The notes: generated from the sequence alone by a model not told the origin. A stretch of DNA of 36,150 bases from Solobacterium sp. (GCA_024696355.1 JAILGV010000033.1:1-36150); one strand, 5' to 3'. Positions 14,646-23,740 are shown, counted from the first letter of the stretch. Numbers and translations: made by a program.

Positions 14646-15365
14646 ATGCAGCAGTATTTTGCGGATAAGCCGCTGAAAACCGGCGAAGAATATATATTTA
14701 CAAAGGAACAGGCGCATCATGCACGTGATGTTTTAAGAATGAATCATGAGCGGATCAGGCTTGTTTATGATGGCAAGGGTTATTTTGCGGATGCATACCC
14801 CAGAGGCAGGGAATTTGCGGCAATGGTTGAATCTGAAGACCCGAATGACAATGAACTCAGTGTTTCCGTAACTCTGTGCGCCGCACTGATCAGAAGGGAA
14901 AAAATGGAATTTGTGCTTCAGAAGGCAGCTGAACTCGGTGTGTCAAGAATTGTTCCTTTTGAATCCAGCCGCTGTGTTGTCAGGGAGAAAAAAGAGAAGA
15001 GCCTGAGACTGAAGGAGCGCTGGACGGCAATTCTCAGGGAGGCTTCGGAACAATGCAAAAGAAGCCGCATACCGGAACTGACAGATATTACGGATTTTGA
15101 CCATCTGAAAGAATACATGGGTGACGCAAACCTGGCGGCATATGAAAATGCTTACGGAACCGGAAGAATGCTGTCGGAATGCCTCGGAGGCAGCAGTATT
15201 ACCGTTGTGATCGGACCGGAAGGCGGATTCTCGAAGGAGGAAGTTGAAAAACTTGCGGCGGCAGGGTTTGAGCCGGTCAGCCTGGGTTCGCGTATTCTCC
15301 GCGCTGAAACAGCGTCTGTGTATGCCTGTTCCGTTATAGCTGAATGGGCGGAGGTGCGTCTATGA
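14646..15365 (+). CDS. rsmE: 16S rRNA m3U1498 methyltransferase RsmE
   Basis: SPOUT-class enzyme that methylates N3 of U1498 in 16S rRNA in the 30S subunit using S-adenosylmethionine. The 239 residues are normal. A PUA-like N-terminal domain (about 1-70) precedes the knotted domain. Key segments are KMEFVLQKAAELGVSRIVPF (about 86-105), the loop VVIGPEGGFSKEEVE (about 184-198) and LGSRILRAETAS (about 211-222), which forms the knot and cofactor site. No strong ribosome site is seen before the ATG, which is 3 nt after the HAD-like gene, so coupling is likely. Its stop overlaps the start of mtaB (ATGA). Confidence 0.95.
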   Translation: MQQYFADKPLKTGEEYIFTKEQAHHARDVLRMNHERIRLVYDGKGYFADAYPRGREFAAMVESEDPNDNELSVSVTLCAALIRREKMEFVLQKAAELGVSRIVPFESSRCVVREKKEKSLRLKERWTAILREASEQCKRSRIPELTDITDFDHLKEYMGDANLAAYENAYGTGRMLSECLGGSSITVVIGPEGGFSKEEVEKLAAAGFEPVSLGSRILRAETASVYACSVIAEWAEVRL

Positions 15366-16651
15366 AGTTTGCAGTGAAGAATCTTGGCTGTAAAGTCAAT
15401 GATTATGAAACAGAAAGTGTTGCTTCCATGATGGAGCAGCAGGGATATGAGCGCACCGGATTCGATGAAAGTACCGATATTGCACTGATATTCACATGCG
15501 CTGTTACAAATACGGCTGCGGCCAAGAGCAGGCAGATGATCAACCGGGCAAGAAAGAAAAATCCCGATGCCGTCATTGTAGTTGCGGGATGTTATGCGCA
15601 GATTGATCCGGAGGCACTGAAGACGGCTGATATTCTGGTCGGAAGTGCGCATAAAAAACAGATTCCGGAATATGTAGGGAAATATCTGGCGGAACGAAGC
15701 AGAATCAGAGATGTTCATCCGATCGGAGTCACCCCGTTTGAAGAACTCAGAATGGAACGCTTCCCGGAACAGACGAGAGCTTATCTGAAGATACAGGACG
15801 GCTGCAATCAGTTCTGCACATACTGCGTGATCCCGTATGCCAGGGGCAGGGAGCGTTCAATGGATCCTGATTTGGCAGTCAGTGAAACGAAGGCAATCGC
15901 TGCCAATCATCATGAGATTGTACTGACGGGCATTCATACCGGCAGATACGGCAGAGAATACGGCATTACGCTTGCCGGTCTGATGGAGCGCATGCTTGAC
16001 AGTACAAAGGATCTTGAGCGGCTCAGGATTTCGTCGATTGAAGTGACGGAGCTTGATGATCATTTTCTCGAGCTTCTTCACAGCAGCAGCCGGATCGCCA
16101 GACATCTTCACATCCCCCTGCAGAGCGGGTCAGACAGTGTTCTGAAACGGATGGGAAGACCATATACCACCGATGAATTTTACGAAAAGATCGAACAGAT
16201 CAGAAAGAATGATCCTGATATATCAATTTCAACAGACCTGATTGTCGGCTTCCCCGGCGAGTCGGAAGAGGAATTTGAAGAAACATACAGCTTCCTGAAA
16301 AAATGCCGGTTCTCATTTCTGCATGTTTTCCCGTATTCCATGCGTGACGGAACCGCAGCCGCAGCCATGAAAGGACAGATTTCGCCCCGGGTGAAGAAAA
16401 AACGTGCGGCAGCCTGCGCAGCACTCTCTGCTGAACTATATGATTCCTATAAAAGCGGCTGGATTGGCAGAACATGTGAGGTTATGATAGAAACATCAGA
16501 GAACGGTTATTCATTCGGGCATTCAAGTGAATACCTTCCTGTAAGAATTGCCGGCGAATGCGAAAAAGGCGTAATTGAAGAAGTGATGATCACAAAACTT
16601 GAAGATCATCAGCTGTTTGCGGAAAGAAGGCGGAATTATGCAGTTAAGTAA
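15362..16651 (+). CDS. mtaB: tRNA t6A37 methylthiotransferase MtaB
   Basis: Radical-SAM enzyme that adds a methylthio group to N6-threonylcarbamoyladenosine at position 37 of tRNAs reading ANN codons. The N-terminal UPF0004 domain carries the auxiliary-cluster cysteines C10 (NLGCKVND), C46 (TCAVTN) and C77 (AGCYAQ). The radical-SAM cluster is C148-x3-C152-x2-C155 (CNQFCTYC). A C-terminal TRAM-like region ends the protein (about 365-425). The NLGCKVN motif places it with MtaB and not with MiaB or RimO. The start at 15362 follows GGAGGTG; an upstream frame extension to 15344 lacks support. It overlaps rsmE by 4 nt and murE by 14 nt, in a tight operon. Confidence 0.94.
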   Translation: MKFAVKNLGCKVNDYETESVASMMEQQGYERTGFDESTDIALIFTCAVTNTAAAKSRQMINRARKKNPDAVIVVAGCYAQIDPEALKTADILVGSAHKKQIPEYVGKYLAERSRIRDVHPIGVTPFEELRMERFPEQTRAYLKIQDGCNQFCTYCVIPYARGRERSMDPDLAVSETKAIAANHHEIVLTGIHTGRYGREYGITLAGLMERMLDSTKDLERLRISSIEVTELDDHFLELLHSSSRIARHLHIPLQSGSDSVLKRMGRPYTTDEFYEKIEQIRKNDPDISISTDLIVGFPGESEEEFEETYSFLKKCRFSFLHVFPYSMRDGTAAAAMKGQISPRVKKKRAAACAALSAELYDSYKSGWIGRTCEVMIETSENGYSFGHSSEYLPVRIAGECEKGVIEEVMITKLEDHQLFAERRRNYAVK

Positions 16652-18092
16652 ATTATTTGACAATGTACCTGATATTGAAATCAAAAGTCTTATGGTTGAC
16701 AGCCGGAAAAAGCGTCCGGATTCCATTTTCTTCTGTGAAAAAGGAATGATGTTCGACGGTCACAGATTTGTTGAGCAGGCGATTGAAAACGGAGCGAGGG
16801 TTATCGTTCACTCGGAACCGATTGACCTCAGACATCCGGATATTACATACATCAGAGTAAAGGATGTCAACGCCGTGCTGAATCAGGTTGCGGATGCATT
16901 CTACGGTTATCCCAGCAGAAATATGCTGATGTTCGGTGTTACCGGCACAAACGGTAAATCCACGACTGCCTGCATTATTAAAGACGTCATGAATGATTAT
17001 CTTCCGTCAGGCTATATCGGAACGATTTCCATCGAATACGGAAAAATCAAGCTGCCTCCGCTGCTTACAACGCCGGATATTGATGATCTTCACGGTATCC
17101 TGAGAGACATGATTGAAGCGGGCATCAAATGCTGTGCTCTGGAGGCTTCCTCCATCGGAATTGATCAGGGCAGGGTTGATGCGATTGATTTTGACGTGGC
17201 AATCTTTACGAATTTCACGCATGATCATCTGGACTACCACGGCACAATGGAGAATTATTTTGCGGCCAAGAAGGAACTGTTTGACTCCCTGAAGGAAACA
17301 GCTGTCGCCGTTGTCAATGTCGATGATCCTGTCGGACTGAAGATCGTCGAAGACTGCAAGTGCAAGGTTGTCACTTACGGAATCGAAAACAAGGCTGACT
17401 ACAGAGTGACAAAATATCAGCTTCTTAAAGACAGGACAATATTCACGCTCAGATGCAATGATATGGAATATGAGCTGGAGACAAATCTTGTCGCCAAGTT
17501 CAATATTTACAATCTGCTGGGTGCCATAGCCGCAATGAATCAGAAGGGCATTTCCATCACCCAGATTGTATCAAAGCTCAAGAACATCAAGCAGGTGGAA
17601 GGCAGAATGCAGAGAATCGAGGCAGGTCAGCCTTTCAATGTGATTGTTGACTTTGCGCATACACCTGACGGAATTGAAAAGCTCTGCCGCTTTGCAAGTG
17701 CAATTACGCCGAAAGAAAAGAGAATTATTGCAATTACCGGCAGTGCCGGCAAGCGTGATACGATCAAACGGCCTGTATTCGGTGAGATTCTTGATAAGTA
17801 TGCAGATATGATTATCCTCACCGAGGACGACCCGCGTGACGAGGATATCGTCCAGATCTGCAATGAGATAGCAAAGGGAATTCAGAATACACCTTATATT
17901 ATTATCGAGGACAGATACGACGCGATCAGACAGGCTGTTGAGATTGCCGATGCGAGGGATACGATTATCATCATGGGAAAAGGTGATGAGCGCTTTATCT
18001 ACAGGGAATTCGGCAGGGAACCGTATGAAGGCGATGACGTTCTGGCAAAAGAGGCAATAGAAAAATTCTGGAATAAAGATACGGAGGAATAA
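16638..18092 (+). CDS. murE: UDP-N-acetylmuramoyl-tripeptide synthetase MurE
   Basis: Adds the third amino acid (meso-diaminopimelate or lysine) to UDP-MurNAc-L-Ala-D-Glu in peptidoglycan synthesis, using ATP. The three Mur-ligase domains are present in 484 residues. The ATP loop is [10 protein letters not shown] (about 100-109), with TTPD and [11 protein letters not shown] in the centre and the C-terminal specificity motif at D397-D398-P399-R400. E. coli-type DAP enzymes read DNPR here and Staphylococcus aureus-type lysine enzymes read DNPA; DDPR is found in Thermotoga maritima MurE, which uses lysine. Substrate is therefore open. The ATG at 16638 follows AAGGCGG; the longer frame to 16599 is not needed. 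It sits in an RNA-modification operon and not in a dcw cluster. Confidence 0.93.
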   Translation: MQLSKLFDNVPDIEIKSLMVDSRKKRPDSIFFCEKGMMFDGHRFVEQAIENGARVIVHSEPIDLRHPDITYIRVKDVNAVLNQVADAFYGYPSRNMLMFGVTGTNGKSTTACIIKDVMNDYLPSGYIGTISIEYGKIKLPPLLTTPDIDDLHGILRDMIEAGIKCCALEASSIGIDQGRVDAIDFDVAIFTNFTHDHLDYHGTMENYFAAKKELFDSLKETAVAVVNVDDPVGLKIVEDCKCKVVTYGIENKADYRVTKYQLLKDRTIFTLRCNDMEYELETNLVAKFNIYNLLGAIAAMNQKGISITQIVSKLKNIKQVEGRMQRIEAGQPFNVIVDFAHTPDGIEKLCRFASAITPKEKRIIAITGSAGKRDTIKRPVFGEILDKYADMIILTEDDPRDEDIVQICNEIAKGIQNTPYIIIEDRYDAIRQAVEIADARDTIIIMGKGDERFIYREFGREPYEGDDVLAKEAIEKFWNKDTEE

Positions 18093-18096
18093 TAGT

Positions 18097-18750
18097 ATGA
18101 AGCGCAGCAAATACATCGATCACACACTGCTTAAGGCAGATTCCACAAAAGAACAGATCATTAAACTGTGTGCCGAGGCAAAGGAATATGATTTTGCCAG
18201 TGTATGCGTCAATCCATGCTGGATCAGCACGGCAAAAAAAGAGCTTGAAGGAAGCGATGTAAAGGTATGCGTTGTCATCGGATTCCCGCTGGGAATGATG
18301 ACTACGGAAGCCAAAGTATTCGAAGCGCGCGATGCAGTCGAAAAAGGTGCCGAGGAAGTAGATATGGTCATTAATATCGGCATGCTGAAGGACGGGGAAG
18401 ACAGTTATGTCGAAAACGAAATCAGACAGATCAAGCAGGCTGTCGGAAATCACATTCTGAAAGTGATCATTGAAACATGTCTTCTGAATGATGATGAAAA
18501 AGTCAGGGCATGCATTGCCGCAAAAAATGCCGGGGCTGATTTTGTTAAGACAAGCACCGGGTTCTCAACCGGCGGTGCAACACCGGAGGATGTTGCTCTG
18601 ATGAGAAAAACTGTCGGTGAAACAATGGGAGTCAAGGCTGCCGGAGGTGTCCGTACGCCGGAGGACTTTGACAGAATGATCGCGGCAGGTGCAACCAGGA
18701 TCGGAACGAGTTCGGGAATTAAACTTGCGGGCGGCAAACTTGAGAAATAA
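18097..18750 (+). CDS. deoC: Deoxyribose-phosphate aldolase
   Basis: Cleaves 2-deoxyribose-5-phosphate to glyceraldehyde-3-phosphate and acetaldehyde through a Schiff base, in deoxynucleoside catabolism. The 217-residue TIM barrel has K151 in [15 protein letters not shown] as the Schiff-base lysine. The second catalytic lysine is in [12 protein letters not shown] (about residue 179) and an Asp lies in [10 protein letters not shown] (about 85-94). The ATG is 4 nt after the murE stop and has GGAGGAAT upstream. Together with cdd further on, it allows use of deoxycytidine as a carbon source, though the two genes are in different operons. Confidence 0.95.
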   Translation: MKRSKYIDHTLLKADSTKEQIIKLCAEAKEYDFASVCVNPCWISTAKKELEGSDVKVCVVIGFPLGMMTTEAKVFEARDAVEKGAEEVDMVINIGMLKDGEDSYVENEIRQIKQAVGNHILKVIIETCLLNDDEKVRACIAAKNAGADFVKTSTGFSTGGATPEDVALMRKTVGETMGVKAAGGVRTPEDFDRMIAAGATRIGTSSGIKLAGGKLEK

Positions 18751-18753
18751 TCA

Positions 18754-18782
18754 TTGCTTTTTGTCCGGCCGTTTGATAATAT
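18754..18782 (+). promoter_or_regulatory. Promoter of rpsU
   Basis: The -35 box TTGCTT (18754-18759) and -10 box TAATAT (18777-18782) are 17 nt apart, directly after the deoC stop and 40 nt before the rpsU start. Confidence 0.6.
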
Positions 18783-18822
18783 AACCATGTTGCTTAAATA
18801 TCAGGAAGGGGGCGAAACGGAA

Positions 18823-19005
18823 ATGCCGAGAGTTGTTGTAAAAGAAAACGAGAACCTTGATGATGCACTGCGCAGATTCAAGCGCCAGGTATCACGCAAC
18901 GGTACCCTTGCTGAAGCTCGTAAAAGAGAATACTACGTAAAGCCGGGTGTTAAGCGCAAGCTTAAGAGCGAAGCAGCACGCAAAGCAAGAAGACGCGGCA
19001 AGTAA
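18823..19005 (+). CDS. rpsU: 30S ribosomal protein S21
   Basis: Small basic protein of the 30S platform that helps mRNA binding at initiation. The start at 18823 gives 60 residues beginning [20 protein letters not shown], the usual length, with a basic C-terminus ending RRRGK. The upstream in-frame ATGs at 18754 region and 18787 would add an unrelated N-terminus and include the promoter. A GGGGG-containing ribosome site precedes the ATG. It has its own promoter and terminator and so is a single-gene unit between deoC and phoH. Confidence 0.96.
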   Translation: MPRVVVKENENLDDALRRFKRQVSRNGTLAEARKREYYVKPGVKRKLKSEAARKARRRGK

Positions 19006-19030
19006 GAGAAGCTCATGCTTCTCTTTTTTT
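19005..19030 (+). terminator. Terminator of rpsU
   Basis: Arms AGAGAAGC and GCTTCTCT around a TCAT loop are followed by a run of T, beginning at the last base of the rpsU stop codon. Confidence 0.9.
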
Positions 19031-19137
19031 GACCGCAGGAAGGTTTGGATTTGTCATCCTTACTGCAAATTGATATCTTGGTGGCAAATTATTCCGTTAT
19101 CGCTGTAAAATAAAAACGTACCAAAGGAGGGTTTCAC

Positions 19138-20106
19138 TTGGACGCAGCCAGAACTATTCGCCTGGATGAAATGACAGGCATACAGGCAATGAGCCTTTTA
19201 GGAAGTGAGGACAGGAATCTGATCGTTCTTTCAGAATGCTTCGGAAAGGAGATCACATTCCGTGACAATACATTTACTGTATTAAACTGCAGTGATGCAA
19301 CCGCAAAACAGATTCAGGATGTACTGATGGCGCTGTATGAAGTTGCCAGAAAGAATCAGCCGGTCAGTGAACAGGATGTTATCTATGCGTGCCGTCTTGT
19401 AACGAAAAATGAAAAGGTGAATTTTGAAGATTTTTCATCCATGATTATCGGCAGGACACTGACAGGAAAAGCCATCGCTCCCAAAACGAGAGGACAGTAT
19501 GAATTTGTAAAGGCAATTGATGATTATCCCGTCGTCTTTGCAATCGGTCCTGCCGGAACAGGAAAAACATTCCTGGCTGTAATTAAAGCAGTATCGGCGC
19601 TGAAGAAGGGCGATGTCAGAAGAATTGTCTTAACAAGGCCTGCTGTAGAAGCAGGAGAAAGCCTCGGCTTCCTTCCGGGTGATCTGAAGGAAAAGGTTGA
19701 TCCTTATCTTACTCCGCTTTATGATGCTCTGCATGATATGCTCGGCGTTGAGAAAACAGAATCCCTGATTGAAAAAGGAACAATTGAGATTGCACCGCTT
19801 GCATATATGAGAGGACGTACGCTGGACGACAGTTTTGTAATACTCGATGAAGCACAGAACACAACGCCTTCACAGATGAAAATGTTCCTTACCCGTCTCG
19901 GTTTCAGATCACATATGGTTATTACGGGTGACGTAACACAGATTGATCTCAAATACGGTACGAAGAGCGGTCTGATTCAGGCCAGTGAACTGCTGAAGGA
20001 AATTGAAGAAATCAAGATCATGAATCTGACCAGTGATGATGTTGTAAGGCATCCGCTTGTTCAGAAGATCATTGAACAATACAGTAAAAGTGAAGAAAAA
20101 TGGTAA
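19138..20106 (+). CDS. phoH: PhoH family ATPase (TTG start)
   Basis: PhoH-like cytoplasmic ATPase, often found next to ybeY and thought to act in RNA metabolism. The Walker A motif is GPAGTGKT (about 137-144) and Walker B is VILDEAQNTTPSQMKMFLTRLG (about 233-253; the DEAQN core is diagnostic). The N-terminal part (about 20-85) has the small RNA-binding-like domain of the family. Length of 322 residues is usual. The start codon is TTG at 19138, supported by AAAGGAGGG at 7 nt; the next ATG (about 11 codons on) has no ribosome site. It heads a gene run reaching to recO. No convincing promoter is seen in the 107 nt before it. Confidence 0.93.
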   Translation: MDAARTIRLDEMTGIQAMSLLGSEDRNLIVLSECFGKEITFRDNTFTVLNCSDATAKQIQDVLMALYEVARKNQPVSEQDVIYACRLVTKNEKVNFEDFSSMIIGRTLTGKAIAPKTRGQYEFVKAIDDYPVVFAIGPAGTGKTFLAVIKAVSALKKGDVRRIVLTRPAVEAGESLGFLPGDLKEKVDPYLTPLYDALHDMLGVEKTESLIEKGTIEIAPLAYMRGRTLDDSFVILDEAQNTTPSQMKMFLTRLGFRSHMVITGDVTQIDLKYGTKSGLIQASELLKEIEEIKIMNLTSDDVVRHPLVQKIIEQYSKSEEKW

Positions 20107-20107
20107 T

Positions 20108-20128
20108 GGCTGCTTAATGCGGCCTTTT
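20108..20128 (+). terminator. Weak terminator-like hairpin after phoH
   Basis: Arms GGCTGC and GCGGCC (one G-T pair) with a TTAAT loop are followed by TTTT. It may lower expression of the following genes and would explain the separate promoter before ybeY. Confidence 0.45.
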
Positions 20129-20151
20129 ACTAACTGAAAGGAGAGTCTGAA

Positions 20152-20856
20152 ATGAAGGGCAGGTCTATCCTGGCAATGATGCTTATGACGGAAATATCTT
20201 TTCTTGCGGTCTGCGCCAGTCAGCTGATGGGTGATGAAATCAAGAGAAAACAGAGCGGCAGCAATCTGGACAGAAACCGGTATTTCAGCAGCTTCAGGCT
20301 GATGCTCCGCAGTCAGTTCGGAAAGGCTGAGGGAGAACGCATCTGGGATGAAGCCGGGAAGGAATACGACAGGCTGATGACAGAAATCGAAGACGAAAAG
20401 AGCCGCAAGGAAATCATTATTCCGGGTGCTGCATTGTATAAAGCGATTGAAGCATCGCACCCGAACGAAGCTGTGTATATGCTGAAGGCATACGGTGCAT
20501 CATACGGCATCCGCATTGCAGAGGCAGTCAGCAGAATGACGAAGGTTCCGGGAGTGCCGGAACTGATCTGGAGCAACATCAACCGGATCATTGACAGAGC
20601 TTCCTCTGAAAAAGCCGGATATGTCAGAAGACTGGTCGGCGATGAAAACGGCAGGATCGGCGTGGATATACTGGTCTGTCCTTATCTGGAGCTTGCCGGG
20701 AAAACAGGTGTTCCGCAGGCATGCCTTCCGCTCTGTGCAATGGATCGTGAGTATATGAAAGGCTTCCGTCATATAAAATACACACGGACCAAATCACTCG
20801 CCGAAGGTGACGGGTACTGCAACTACAGACTCAGATATGATGCCTCAAAAAAATAG
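20152..20856 (+). CDS. L-2-amino-thiazoline-4-carboxylate (ATC) hydrolase-like protein
   Basis: This 234-residue protein resembles the ATC hydrolase family (Pfam PF14196), named for a Pseudomonas enzyme of L-cysteine synthesis from a thiazoline; most members have no tested function. Supporting features are the C-terminal core with VCPYLELAGKTGVPQACLPLC (C-P and a second Cys pair), MDREYMKGF, and EGDGYCNYRLRY near the end, where family members usually read CDFRF. The N-terminus (residues 5-24) is hydrophobic and may be a membrane anchor or signal. AAAGGAGAG precedes the ATG. It is inserted between phoH and ybeY, which are often neighbours, and is preceded by a weak terminator and followed by a new promoter. 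Confidence 0.7.
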   Translation: MKGRSILAMMLMTEISFLAVCASQLMGDEIKRKQSGSNLDRNRYFSSFRLMLRSQFGKAEGERIWDEAGKEYDRLMTEIEDEKSRKEIIIPGAALYKAIEASHPNEAVYMLKAYGASYGIRIAEAVSRMTKVPGVPELIWSNINRIIDRASSEKAGYVRRLVGDENGRIGVDILVCPYLELAGKTGVPQACLPLCAMDREYMKGFRHIKYTRTKSLAEGDGYCNYRLRYDASKK

Positions 20857-20861
20857 CGGAA

Positions 20862-20870
20862 TGCTATAAT
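20862..20870 (+). promoter_or_regulatory. Extended -10 promoter of the ybeY operon
   Basis: TGC plus the consensus TATAAT (20865-20870) lies 22 nt before the ybeY start. It shares ATGCTATAAT with the promoter at 13859-13867. The -35 region is A-rich and weak. Confidence 0.6.
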
Positions 20871-20892
20871 ACAGAGTACAGGAAGAATTAAC

Positions 20893-21351
20893 ATGGAAAT
20901 TACACTGATTAACAGAACAAACCAGGATGCCGGACAGTTTTCGGGACTGTTTGAAAAGATTGCCGCATCAGCGGAAAAGAAACTCGGACTGAAAGGAAAT
21001 AATGAAATATCTGTTTCCTTTGTGCGTTCAAGGGCAATTCACCAGATCAATCTGAACTACAGAGGGATTGACAGACCGACTGATGTAATCAGTTTCGCCG
21101 TAAATGACAACGGTTTTGAAAACATGCCGGAGGAAATCGGAAATGATCTCGGTGATCTGTTTATCAATATAGATTACGCCCGGCGCCAGGCCCGCGAATA
21201 CGGCCATTCCTATGAAAGAGAAATTGCTTTTCTGTTCACGCACGGACTGCTTCACTGTCTGGGCTATGATCATATGGAAGAAAGTGACGAGAAGGTTATG
21301 TTTGCACTTCAGGATGAAATCCTGAATCCAATCATCGGGAGAGATGCATGA
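20893..21351 (+). CDS. ybeY: Endoribonuclease YbeY
   Basis: Single-strand-specific metallo-endoribonuclease for 16S rRNA 3'-end maturation and 70S quality control. The zinc motif HGLLHCLGYDH (about residues 116-126) holds the three histidines. The conserved N-terminal half includes VSFVRSRAIHQINLNYRGIDRPTDVISF, with the RPTDVISF stretch typical of the family. The 152 residues are normal. AGGAAG precedes the ATG. It overlaps dgkA by 4 nt and is grouped with era, a partner in 16S maturation. Confidence 0.96.
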   Translation: MEITLINRTNQDAGQFSGLFEKIAASAEKKLGLKGNNEISVSFVRSRAIHQINLNYRGIDRPTDVISFAVNDNGFENMPEEIGNDLGDLFINIDYARRQAREYGHSYEREIAFLFTHGLLHCLGYDHMEESDEKVMFALQDEILNPIIGRDA

Positions 21352-21683
21352 AGAAAAAGTTCAAGCCGGCCATTGACGGTTTTCTGCTGGGATTTAAGCA
21401 TCCTGCGGTATTGCTTCAGTTTGTTCTGGGGGCAATGGCTGTCGCTGCAGGTTTTATACTGAAGCTCGATCTGTATGAATGGCTTGCAGTGATTATCTGC
21501 ATAGGTCTGGTTATTACGGCGGAAATGCTGAATACCTGCATTGAAAAAATCTGTGACATGTATACAACCGAATACAATGAAAAAATAAAAATTATCAAGG
21601 ATATTTCTGCCGGAGCGGTACTGACCGCATCACTGACTGCACTGACTGCCGCTGCGGTAATATTTATCCGTCATCTGATATAG
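21348..21683 (+). CDS. dgkA: Diacylglycerol/undecaprenol kinase
   Basis: Small integral membrane kinase of the DgkA family. In Gram-positive bacteria it phosphorylates undecaprenol, recycling the lipid carrier of wall synthesis. The 111 residues have three transmembrane segments (about 20-40, 45-65, 85-110). The active-site motif is ITAEMLNTCIEKICDM (about 61-76), and IKDISAGAVL (about 83-92) is the second conserved part. The start overlaps the ybeY stop (ATGA). Substrate in this organism is inferred from the Bacillota group. Confidence 0.93.
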   Translation: MKKKFKPAIDGFLLGFKHPAVLLQFVLGAMAVAAGFILKLDLYEWLAVIICIGLVITAEMLNTCIEKICDMYTTEYNEKIKIIKDISAGAVLTASLTALTAAAVIFIRHLI

Positions 21684-21697
21684 GAGTGAATATTCAT

Positions 21698-22102
21698 ATG
21701 CTGAACAAAGAAGAACTGATTGCAGAAGCATTCAAGGCAATGGAAAACAGCTACGCACCTTATTCAAAATATCATGTCGGTGCAGCTCTGCAGACTGCCG
21801 ACGGAAAAATATTCTGGGGTGCCAATATTGAGAACGCGTCTTACGGTGCGACAAACTGCGCTGAGCGCTCCGCTGTATTTGCCGCATATTCGAACGGATA
21901 CAGAAAGGATACAATCCGGGCACTTGCAATTGTAAGTGACGGTGAATATCTGGCAGGTCCGTGCGGTATCTGCCGGCAGGTTCTCTCGGAACTGATTGAG
22001 CAGGACACACCGATCTATCTCAGCAACGGACGGGATACCATGGAGACAAATATTGCCGAGCTGCTTCCGCTGCAGTTCGGAATGAAGGATGTCATCAGAT
22101 GA
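21698..22102 (+). CDS. cdd: Cytidine deaminase
   Basis: Homotetrameric zinc enzyme that deaminates cytidine and deoxycytidine in pyrimidine salvage. The motifs are NASYGATNCAERSAVFAA (zinc Cys and catalytic Glu) and GPCGICRQVLSEL (two zinc Cys). From the ATG at 21698 it has 134 residues, the usual size; a GTG four codons upstream lies inside the AGGAG ribosome site and is unlikely. It overlaps era by 4 nt. The dgkA-cdd-era order is common in Bacillota. Confidence 0.96.
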   Translation: MLNKEELIAEAFKAMENSYAPYSKYHVGAALQTADGKIFWGANIENASYGATNCAERSAVFAAYSNGYRKDTIRALAIVSDGEYLAGPCGICRQVLSELIEQDTPIYLSNGRDTMETNIAELLPLQFGMKDVIR

Positions 22103-22986
22103 AGTCGGGCTTTGTTGCACTTGCGGGACGCCCGAATGCCGGCAAATCCACTCTCATCAACGCACTTGTCAAAGAAAAGATTGCCATTGTTTCTGCCAAG
22201 CCGCAGACGACCAGAAGTGAGATCAGGGGCATTGTCAATACTGATGATGCGCAGATCGTATTTACCGATACTCCCGGCATTCACAAAGCCAGACACCGTC
22301 TGGAGCAGAGAATGAACAAGGAAGCGGCCAATGTCATCCAGGGAGTTGATGTGATCTATATGGTCGTTGACGGAAGTGTTCCGTTTGGAAGCGGGGACCA
22401 GTATGTACTGCAGATGGTTGAAAATGCCGGACTTCCGGTGTTCCTGATTTTTAACAAGATTGACAGACTGAAGCGTGAAAAGGTGCTGAAGAATCTTCAG
22501 AGCTGGCAGGAACGTTTTGACTTTGCGGAAATTTTTCCGATATCTGCCCTGAAGCAGAATGATTTCAGTGATCTTCTGGAAACGACAAAGAAATATCTTC
22601 CTGACGGTGAGCCTTTCTTCCCGAAAGATATCGTCAGTGACAATCCCGAGAATTTCAGAATAGCCGAGATTATCCGGGAGAAAATACTGGAGACAACGGA
22701 GGAGGAAGTTCCCCATTCAACAGCCGTTGTCATTGAGGCAAAAGAGTGTGACCATAATTCCTGCACCATACAGGCTCTGATACTCGTTGAAAAGAGCGGG
22801 CAGAAGGGAATAATTATCGGTAAAAACGGTGCCAGGCTGAAGCGGATCGGCACGCTAGCAAGGACTGATATTGAAAAGCTGCTCGGCGTGCATGTTTATC
22901 TGACGCTGTTTGTCAGAGTTGAGGAAGAATGGCGCGACAGAGACAGCAGAATTACGGAATACGGATACGGGTATACGGATGAATGA
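22099..22986 (+). CDS. era: GTPase Era
   Basis: Ras-like GTPase that binds the 3' end of 16S rRNA and assists 30S maturation. G1 is GRPNAGKST (residues 10-18), G3 is DTPGIH (about 56-61), G4 is NKID (about 119-122) and G5 is ISALK. The C-terminal KH domain (about 205-290) contains IIGKNGARLKRIG. Length 295 is normal. Start overlaps the cdd stop, and recO starts inside its last codons (8-nt overlap). Confidence 0.97.
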   Translation: MKSGFVALAGRPNAGKSTLINALVKEKIAIVSAKPQTTRSEIRGIVNTDDAQIVFTDTPGIHKARHRLEQRMNKEAANVIQGVDVIYMVVDGSVPFGSGDQYVLQMVENAGLPVFLIFNKIDRLKREKVLKNLQSWQERFDFAEIFPISALKQNDFSDLLETTKKYLPDGEPFFPKDIVSDNPENFRIAEIIREKILETTEEEVPHSTAVVIEAKECDHNSCTIQALILVEKSGQKGIIIGKNGARLKRIGTLARTDIEKLLGVHVYLTLFVRVEEEWRDRDSRITEYGYGYTDE

Positions 22987-23740
22987 TAACGTTAAGGGAC
23001 TGATTCTCAAGCAGCAGGATTACCGTGAGAATGCGGTCCTTTTAACTGTGCTTACAAAAGAATACGGGAGAATTGCCTTTGTGGCCGCCGGTGCACGGAA
23101 AATGACAAGCAAAAATGCCGGAAGCATTATGCCGTTTACACTCGCAGATTTTTCCTTTGATTATAAGGAAGGAAAAACAATCTTCCGCATGAAGACTGCC
23201 CGCACGGTGAATCTGTTCCGCTTCGTGCATGAAAATCTGAATGCATCACTGTGTGCATCGGTTATCGCTGAAACAGCGGATCTGATGACGGTTGAAGGTT
23301 CACAGCCGGAATTCTGTGAGTATGTATATGACAGTGTTGAAACATCATGGAGAATGCTGAATGAAAAGAAAAGGGCTGATCTGATCCTGTGTCTGTTTCT
23401 GTCGGATCTGCTGAAGGAAAGCGGCATCGGACCGGTAGTTGATGAGTGTGTGCTTTGCGGCAGAAAGAACGCTGCCGTAATATCTGTCAGCGACGGCGGA
23501 TTTCTGTGCAGCGAGTGTGCCGACAGGGCAGGCCTTTCCTATCAGACAATAGACAGGCTCAGACAGTTCAGAATGATATGCAGGGCAGATTTCGAAAACT
23601 ATGATGCACTGGCCGGAAATATTCAGACGGCCGCTGACGATGCGGAAATATTGGTTCGTTTTTTCGACCGGCATGCGGGAATTGAAATTCGTTCCTTCGC
23701 ATTGTTCCAAAGGTTATTTACCATTGATTTAAACTCCTGA
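22979..23740 (+). CDS. recO: DNA repair protein RecO
   Basis: Mediator of RecF-pathway recombination that anneals single strands and loads RecA with RecR. An OB fold fills residues 1-80 (VKGLILKQQDYRENAVLLTV). A zinc site follows at C157-x2-C160 and C177-x2-C180. The 253 residues from the ATG at 22979 match the family. The longer frame from 22910 lies inside era and is not needed. The gene ends the phoH-to-recO run. The glyS -35 box lies in its last codons, and no terminator separates them. Confidence 0.93.
   Translation: MNDNVKGLILKQQDYRENAVLLTVLTKEYGRIAFVAAGARKMTSKNAGSIMPFTLADFSFDYKEGKTIFRMKTARTVNLFRFVHENLNASLCASVIAETADLMTVEGSQPEFCEYVYDSVETSWRMLNEKKRADLILCLFLSDLLKESGIGPVVDECVLCGRKNAAVISVSDGGFLCSECADRAGLSYQTIDRLRQFRMICRADFENYDALAGNIQTAADDAEILVRFFDRHAGIEIRSFALFQRLFTIDLNS

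Noticed and set aside
22015-22716. 233-residue minus-strand ORF opposite cdd and era
   Set aside because: Both genes on the plus strand are unmistakable; the opposite frame is open only because of codon bias and shows no family features.
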